Positions 13,362-16,924 of a stretch of 16,924 nucleotides of DNA are shown piece by piece. The notes below the pieces were generated by a model. The model ran no database searches and had not been told where the DNA came from. It was given only the letters and a program-made list of their open reading frames with translations. Position numbers and translations under genes: made by a program. Source of the stretch: CAYXGZ01 sp964464755 (GTDB taxonomy: Bacteria; Planctomycetota; MHYJ01; JACPRB01); contig CAYXGZ010000066.1 in NCBI GenBank assembly GCA_964464755.1, positions 1 to 16,924 on the forward strand, read 5' to 3'. The stretch's first letter is position 1. Every line of letters begins with the position of its first letter.

Positions 13362-14158
13362 TACTTCGCGAGCGCGGCGAGGCGCACGGACGCGGGCTCG
13401 CCGAGCGGGCCGAGCAGCGCCGCGGCACGCGCCTTGTCGCCGAGCAGCAGCCGCGCGAGGCCGGCCGCGAAGGATCCACGGCCGGGGCCGACGGTCTCCA
13501 GCGCCGCCGCGTACCGCGCCCCGGCCTTCGGGTCCTTGAAGCAGGACTTCAGGTCGATCTCGAGGAGCTCGCGGTCGGAGATCAGCTCGAGCCCCGAGCG
13601 CACGGCCTTGTCCGCGTTGCGCCCGTCGCCCGCCGCCAGCAGCGCGAGGCCCATGTGGACCTGCGCGGCGCCGTGCTTCAGGTTGCCGCCGACGGCCTCC
13701 TTGAAGATCGCGAGGGCCCGCGCGGGGTCGCCCGCCCTCCACGCGGCCCGCCCGTCGGCGAGCAGCGAATCGGTGCCGGCCGCCCGGGCCCCGTCGGAGA
13801 GCGCCGCGGGAACGGGGGCGACGATCGGCGGATCGTAGATCCAGGGCTCGATGCGGTAGCCGTAGACGGGCCGGCCGACGTAGCCGCCCCAGGTCCGCAC
13901 CACGGGGACCGCTGGGTACCGGGAGCCGTACCACCCGGGGCTGTAGACGTACGGAGTGCCCGGGTAGGTGGTCGGAACGTAGGGCGTCCCCCACCCATTT
14001 CCGTATCCGTATCCGTAGCCGTAACCGCAGTCCCCTCCGAATCGGGCCCGGAGGTCGAGGGTGTAGTTCTTCCCCGCGCGGTGGTAGCGGACGACGACCT
14101 GCGCGTCGGCGGGGACGGCGGACAGGAGCGCGAGCACGAGGCCGGGAAGGTACTTCAT
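13361..14158 (-). CDS. Exported Gly/Tyr-rich protein with TPR-like C-terminus, function unknown
   Basis: A 265-residue protein. A signal peptide ends near residue 19 (VPADA). Residues 41-57 are a run of alternating Gly and Tyr (CGYGYGYGYGNGWG), followed by a Pro/Tyr/Gly-rich low-complexity region to about 118. Residues 125-260 look alpha-helical and repeat-like (LLADGRAAWRAGDPARALAI, HMGLALLAAGDGRNA, AAGLARLLLGDKARA), consistent with degenerate TPRs. The Tyr/Gly region suggests an extended or aggregating surface segment. ATG 14156-14158 is chosen because GGAGGG lies 7 bases before it; a GTG five codons earlier has no ribosome binding site. The gene follows the small lipoprotein gene by 45 bases. 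I do not recognise a family beyond the helical repeats. Confidence 0.85.
   Translation of the reverse strand: MKYLPGLVLALLSAVPADAQVVVRYHRAGKNYTLDLRARFGGDCGYGYGYGYGNGWGTPYVPTTYPGTPYVYSPGWYGSRYPAVPVVRTWGGYVGRPVYGYRIEPWIYDPPIVAPVPAALSDGARAAGTDSLLADGRAAWRAGDPARALAIFKEAVGGNLKHGAAQVHMGLALLAAGDGRNADKAVRSGLELISDRELLEIDLKSCFKDPKAGARYAAALETVGPGRGSFAAGLARLLLGDKARAAALLGPLGEPASVRLAALAK
14001..14030. repeat. Five 6-base tandem units encoding Gly-Tyr repeats
   Basis: CCGTAT CCGTAT CCGTAG CCGTAA CCGCAG on the plus strand: five hexamers, the first two identical and the others differing at the last one or three bases. On the minus strand they encode the (GY)n part of the exported protein. Wobble changes in some units suggest older units plus a recent duplication. 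Slippage here would change the Gly-Tyr number in frame. Confidence 0.6.
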
Positions 14159-14203
14159 CGCAACGCCCTCCACTTCAGGCTACACCGCGCGGCCGGGCCG
14201 GAT

Positions 14204-14665
14204 TCAATGATCCTCGTGCCCCGGGATCGTGGGATGCTTGAACTTCAGGGGGATGGGCCCGAACCAGACTTCGCGGCTCGGGTCGCCCCCCTGGTAGCGG
14301 TAGTAGTAGTGCGAGGCCTCGTCGTCCCAGTACGCGGTCTCGGTGATCGCGCTGCGCTTCTCGGGCGAATCGTCCCAGAGCGTGACCTTCCAGAGGAGCT
14401 TGCCGTCCGACTTCCGCTTCAGGTTGATGCCGAGCTCGTCGAAGACCACGTCCTCGGGGATCGCGGCCTGGCCTTGGTCGAGCTTCTCGCGGAACTCCTG
14501 GGCGACGCGGACGCTGTACGTGATCCCGCTGCGGACCTCGCTCTTGTTCGGGGGCGCGACGAGGTCCTCCTCGGTGAGGCCCCGCCCCTCGAGGTGCGGG
14601 TTGTCGAAATGGAAGTGGCAGGCGCCGAAGAGGAAGGCCGCCGCCACGAACGCGATCCGCTTCAT
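14204..14665 (-). CDS. Small putative lipoprotein, function unknown
   Basis: A 153-residue protein with an N-terminal Lys/Arg and hydrophobic stretch ending FLFGAC, so C16 could be lipid-modified after signal peptidase II cleavage. Phe at -3 is not the preferred Leu, so the lipobox is imperfect. Histidines follow directly (CHFHFDNPH). The rest is soluble, with a beta-like, aromatic end (WKVTLWDD, HYYYRYQGG, EVWFGPIPLKFKHP) that I do not recognise. The ATG overlaps the purB stop codon as ATGA, so it is probably translated with purB. No metabolic link to purines is apparent. The reading frame is well supported by the overlap and by codon use. Confidence 0.8.
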   Translation of the reverse strand: MKRIAFVAAAFLFGACHFHFDNPHLEGRGLTEEDLVAPPNKSEVRSGITYSVRVAQEFREKLDQGQAAIPEDVVFDELGINLKRKSDGKLLWKVTLWDDSPEKRSAITETAYWDDEASHYYYRYQGGDPSREVWFGPIPLKFKHPTIPGHEDH

Positions 14666-16095
14666 ACCTTGGTCTCCGCCTTCCAGCCCAGGAGGGCCTT
14701 CCGGGACTTCAGGACCGGGGCCGCCTCGCCCGCCAGGAACTCGCGCACCTGCTCCGCGGAGCGGCCGACGTAGCGCTCCGGGCGCAGCAGGCCGTCGAGC
14801 TTCACGCGGCCGAAGGCGCCGTCGTTCTTAAGACGTTCCACGAGGTCGTTATCCCCGCCGTTCATCACGGATTCCGCGGCGGCCATCGAGTGCCGGCGGA
14901 TCCGCTCGTGCAGGTCCTGCCGGTCGCCTCCCGCCTTCACGGCGGCCATGAGGATGTCCTCGGTGGCGATGAACGGCAGCTCGCGGTCCACGTGCGCCCG
15001 GATCACCTTCTCGTGCACCGCGGGCCGCGCGGCCACCTCGTGGTACAGGACGAGGATCGCGTCGACGGCGAGGAAGGCCTCGGGGACGGCGATGCGCTTC
15101 CCCGCCGAGTCGTCCAGCGTCCGCTCGAACCACTGGTTCGCGGCCGTGAACGACGCGTTCTGCGCGAGGACCATCACGAGCCGCGCCAGCGAGGTGATGC
15201 GCTCGCACTTCATGGGGTTGCGCTTGTAGGCCATCGCGCTCGACCCGACCTGGTCGGCGCCGAACGGCTCCTGCACCTGGCGCAGGGCCTGCAGCAGGCG
15301 CACGTCGACGGCGAACTTGTGGGCGGACTCCGCGATGCGCGCCAGGGTCCCGTGGACCTGGGCGTCGACCTTGCGGGTGTAGGTCTGGCCCGTGACCGGC
15401 CAGGACCGCTCGAACCCGAGCTTCCTCGCCACGAGGCGGTCGAGGGCCCGGACCCTGGCGTGGTTCCCGTCGAAGAGCGAGAGGAAGCTGGCCTGGGTGC
15501 CCGTGGTCCCCTTGACCCCGAGGAAGCGCAGGTCCGCGAGCCGCCGCTCGACCTCCTCGAGGTCCAGCAGGAGGTCCTGGAGCCAGAGCGTCGCGCGCTT
15601 GCCCACCGTCGTGAACTGCGCGGGCTGGAAATGCGTGTAGGCCACCGTCGGCAGGTCCGCCGTGCGGCGGGCGAACGCGGCGAGGTCGGCGACGACGTTG
15701 ACGAGCTCCCGGCGCACGAGGCCGAGGGCCTCGCGCAGGAGGATCACGTCGGCGTTGTCGACGACGTACATGCTCGTCGCGCCGAGGTGGAGGATCGGCC
15801 GCGCCTTCGGGCACTGCTCCCCGTAGGCATGGATGTGGGCCATGACGTCGTGGCGCAGCCGGCGCTCGTGCGCGGCCACGGCGCGGTAGTCCACGTCGTC
15901 CGCGTGGCGCTTCAGCTCGGCGACCTGCGCGGCGGAGATCGGCAGGCCGAGCTCGCGCTGGGCCTCCGCGAGGGCGATCCATAGCCGGCGCCAGGTCCGG
16001 TACCGGGCGTCGGGGGAGAAGATCCGGAGCATCTCCGGCGTGGAGTAGCGCTCGGCGAAGGGCGAGGCGTAGACGTCGCGCCGGGGATCGGGCAT
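14662..16095 (-). CDS. purB: Adenylosuccinate lyase, animal/eukaryote-like subtype
   Basis: A 477-residue fumarase/aspartase-superfamily enzyme that cleaves SAICAR to AICAR and adenylosuccinate to AMP in purine synthesis. The signature loop GSSAMAYKRNP (284-294), the THFQPAQ segment with catalytic-site H155 and HLGATSMYVVDNAD (103-116) are present. Several stretches read like animal ADSL as I remember it: VKGTTGTQASFL, TGQTYTRKVD, QWFERTLDDSA, VKAGGDRQDLHE and GGDNDLVERL. This, and a length near the 484 residues of human ADSL, sets it apart from the B. subtilis (about 430) and E. coli (456) types. I place the start at ATG 16093-16095; a GTG two codons earlier is only 3 bases from a TAAAAT box. 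The gene is 26 bases after the CPBP protease gene. Function is secure. Confidence 0.96.
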   Translation of the reverse strand: MPDPRRDVYASPFAERYSTPEMLRIFSPDARYRTWRRLWIALAEAQRELGLPISAAQVAELKRHADDVDYRAVAAHERRLRHDVMAHIHAYGEQCPKARPILHLGATSMYVVDNADVILLREALGLVRRELVNVVADLAAFARRTADLPTVAYTHFQPAQFTTVGKRATLWLQDLLLDLEEVERRLADLRFLGVKGTTGTQASFLSLFDGNHARVRALDRLVARKLGFERSWPVTGQTYTRKVDAQVHGTLARIAESAHKFAVDVRLLQALRQVQEPFGADQVGSSAMAYKRNPMKCERITSLARLVMVLAQNASFTAANQWFERTLDDSAGKRIAVPEAFLAVDAILVLYHEVAARPAVHEKVIRAHVDRELPFIATEDILMAAVKAGGDRQDLHERIRRHSMAAAESVMNGGDNDLVERLKNDGAFGRVKLDGLLRPERYVGRSAEQVREFLAGEAAPVLKSRKALLGWKAETKV

Positions 16096-16104
16096 GTGCA
16101 CCCG

Positions 16105-16110
16105 ATTTTA
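16105..16110 (-). promoter_or_regulatory. Candidate -10 element before purB
   Basis: TAAAAT on the minus strand (5 of 6) ends 9 bases before the purB ATG. No good -35 is seen (TGGAAG at a 17-base spacing). It is flanked by a short inverted repeat TGCAC / GTGCA (16097-16101 and 16111-16115). If used, the leader would be about 2-3 bases long. purB may instead be read from the upstream genes. Confidence 0.3.
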
Positions 16111-16121
16111 GTGCATCCGGC

Positions 16122-16733
16122 CTATTCCTTCCAGACCCGGTACTTGCGCGTGATCCGGAAGAGGTTCACGAGGTTGACGAGCACGTGCGTGATCGCCGGA
16201 GCGAGCAGCGTGCCCGTCGCGTGCCGCTCGAGGGCGAGGATCGAGCCCGCGGCCAGGGCGAGGAAGGGCCAGAGGCGGAACGACCAGTTCACGGGCCAGT
16301 GCACGGCGGCGAAGACCACGGTGCTCATCACGGGCCCGACGGCGCGGTACATCGCCCCGCGGAAGAGGAACTCCTCGGCGACGCCGCTGAGCAGCGCGAG
16401 CAGGACGATCTCCCAGGCCTTCTGCTCGCCGAGGATCCAGCCGAACTCGCGCTCCAGTTCCCGCGCGGGGGCCGACCAGCGCGTGACCAGCGGGGTCAGC
16501 GCGACGAAGAGCAGGCCCCCGCCAAGGCCGATCGCGACGTCCATCGGCCAGTTCCGGGGGATCCAGGCCTCGGCCAGGCCGCTCCGGAAGCCGCGGTCGA
16601 GCCAGACCCAGGCCGCGAGGATGAGGAAGCCGTAGAAGAGCAGCGCGAAGAACGGCCCGACGCGGCGCTCGAGGCGGACCTCGGGCTGGACCGCCGAGGG
16701 GCGGCCCGCCCCGCCGGGCGGGGGCTCGTTCAT
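16122..16733 (-). CDS. CPBP-family intramembrane metalloprotease (Abi/CAAX protease-like)
   Basis: A 203-residue membrane protein with four to six hydrophobic segments (about 27-45, 66-84, 108-120, 134-146, 155-168, 176-193). The three family motifs are intact: EExxxR at 120-125 (EEFLFR), FxxxH at 141-145 and HxxxN at 183-187 (HVLVN), so the glutamate and histidine active site is complete. Relatives include eukaryotic Rce1 and bacterial proteins linked to bacteriocin self-immunity and membrane protein processing. No bacteriocin genes are near, so the substrate is unknown. The ATG overlaps the phoH stop codon (ATGA), implying coupled translation, and the protein lies in the inner membrane with its active site within the bilayer. 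Family call is secure; role is open. Confidence 0.92.
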   Translation of the reverse strand: MNEPPPGGAGRPSAVQPEVRLERRVGPFFALLFYGFLILAAWVWLDRGFRSGLAEAWIPRNWPMDVAIGLGGGLLFVALTPLVTRWSAPARELEREFGWILGEQKAWEIVLLALLSGVAEEFLFRGAMYRAVGPVMSTVVFAAVHWPVNWSFRLWPFLALAAGSILALERHATGTLLAPAITHVLVNLVNLFRITRKYRVWKE

Positions 16734-16924
16734 CGCGACGGCCGGCGTCCCTTGTGCTCGTAGGCGTCGACGATTCGCTGCACGAGCGGGTGCCGGACGA
16801 TGTCCTCCTTCGAGAAGGTGCAGAACGCGATCCCGGGGATCGCGCGGAGCACCTCGCGGGCGTCGACGAGGCCGCTGACCTTGCCGGGCGGCAGGTCGAT
16901 CTGCGTCACGTCGCCGGTGATCAC
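16730..16924 (-). CDS. phoH: PhoH-like P-loop ATPase, C-terminal end (cut by right edge)
   Basis: The last 64 residues of a PhoH/YbeZ-family ATPase. The visible part holds VITGDVTQIDLPPGKVSGL, in which the TGDxxQxD segment is the sensor/Walker-B-side motif conserved in the family, followed by the usual end FSKEDIVRHPLVQRIVDAYE and a short basic tail. The P-loop lies beyond the window edge. PhoH proteins of this type often precede the rRNA-processing gene ybeY; here the next gene is instead a CPBP membrane protease, overlapping by 4 bases. The exact cellular role of PhoH in bacteria is unsettled, with links to RNA metabolism. The family call is firm despite truncation. Confidence 0.93.
   Translation of the reverse strand: MITGDVTQIDLPPGKVSGLVDAREVLRAIPGIAFCTFSKEDIVRHPLVQRIVDAYEHKGRRPSR

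Noticed and set aside
14890..15984. A 364-codon open frame on the plus strand.
   Set aside because: It is antisense to purB, whose family match is complete in the other strand.

Overview
The window is a compact, very GC-rich stretch of bacterial chromosome. Third codon positions are almost all G or C, and every gap between genes is under 250 bases. I see no mobile element, tRNA, rRNA or CRISPR array. The gene mix points to a high-GC, Gram-negative-type bacterium. It includes a secretin, exported and lipoprotein genes, a DUF58/BatA pair, a ClpC and an rpsO-pnp cluster. A Planctomycetota-like lineage is my best guess, based on the ClpC N-terminus, the DUF58/BatA style and an unrecognised duplicated-domain membrane protein. 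That is an inference, not a demonstration.

Layout from left to right. (1) The N-terminus of clpC (minus strand) runs off the left edge and is divergent from a two-transmembrane protein of unknown function (493-1989, plus). (2) A long run of minus-strand genes spans 10732 down to 1986. It begins with def-ribF-DUF58-BatA-response regulator, whose genes overlap by 4 bases or are 4 bases apart. It continues with rpsO under its own promoter, a strong intrinsic terminator, a hairpin leader, pnp, a short exported Skp/OmpH-like protein and a secretin. The secretin meets the plus-strand gene tail to tail, sharing one CTAG for both stop codons. (3) Back-to-back promoters at 10739-10812, with an inverted repeat between them, drive def leftward and a TPR protein rightward. 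The TPR gene is followed by rpsT with its own promoter and a textbook terminator. (4) A second minus-strand run covers the right end: phoH (partial), a CPBP-family membrane protease, purB, a small putative lipoprotein, a Gly/Tyr-rich exported repeat protein and a family 2 glycosyltransferase.

Most of the genes are housekeeping: protein quality control (clpC), N-terminal deformylation (def), FAD synthesis (ribF), ribosome proteins S15 and S20, RNA decay (pnp) and purine synthesis (purB). Between them lie envelope genes of uncertain role. The most interesting non-coding signals are these. Several -10-like hexamers sit only 6-9 bases before a start codon, suggesting leaderless or near-leaderless mRNAs. 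A candidate operator lies between def and the TPR gene. A long hairpin precedes pnp in the same place as the RNase III-processed leader of the E. coli rpsO-pnp operon. I did not find a clearly new defence or metabolic system. The nearest candidate for an undescribed unit is the translationally coupled DUF58-BatA-receiver trio, which has no adjacent MoxR ATPase.
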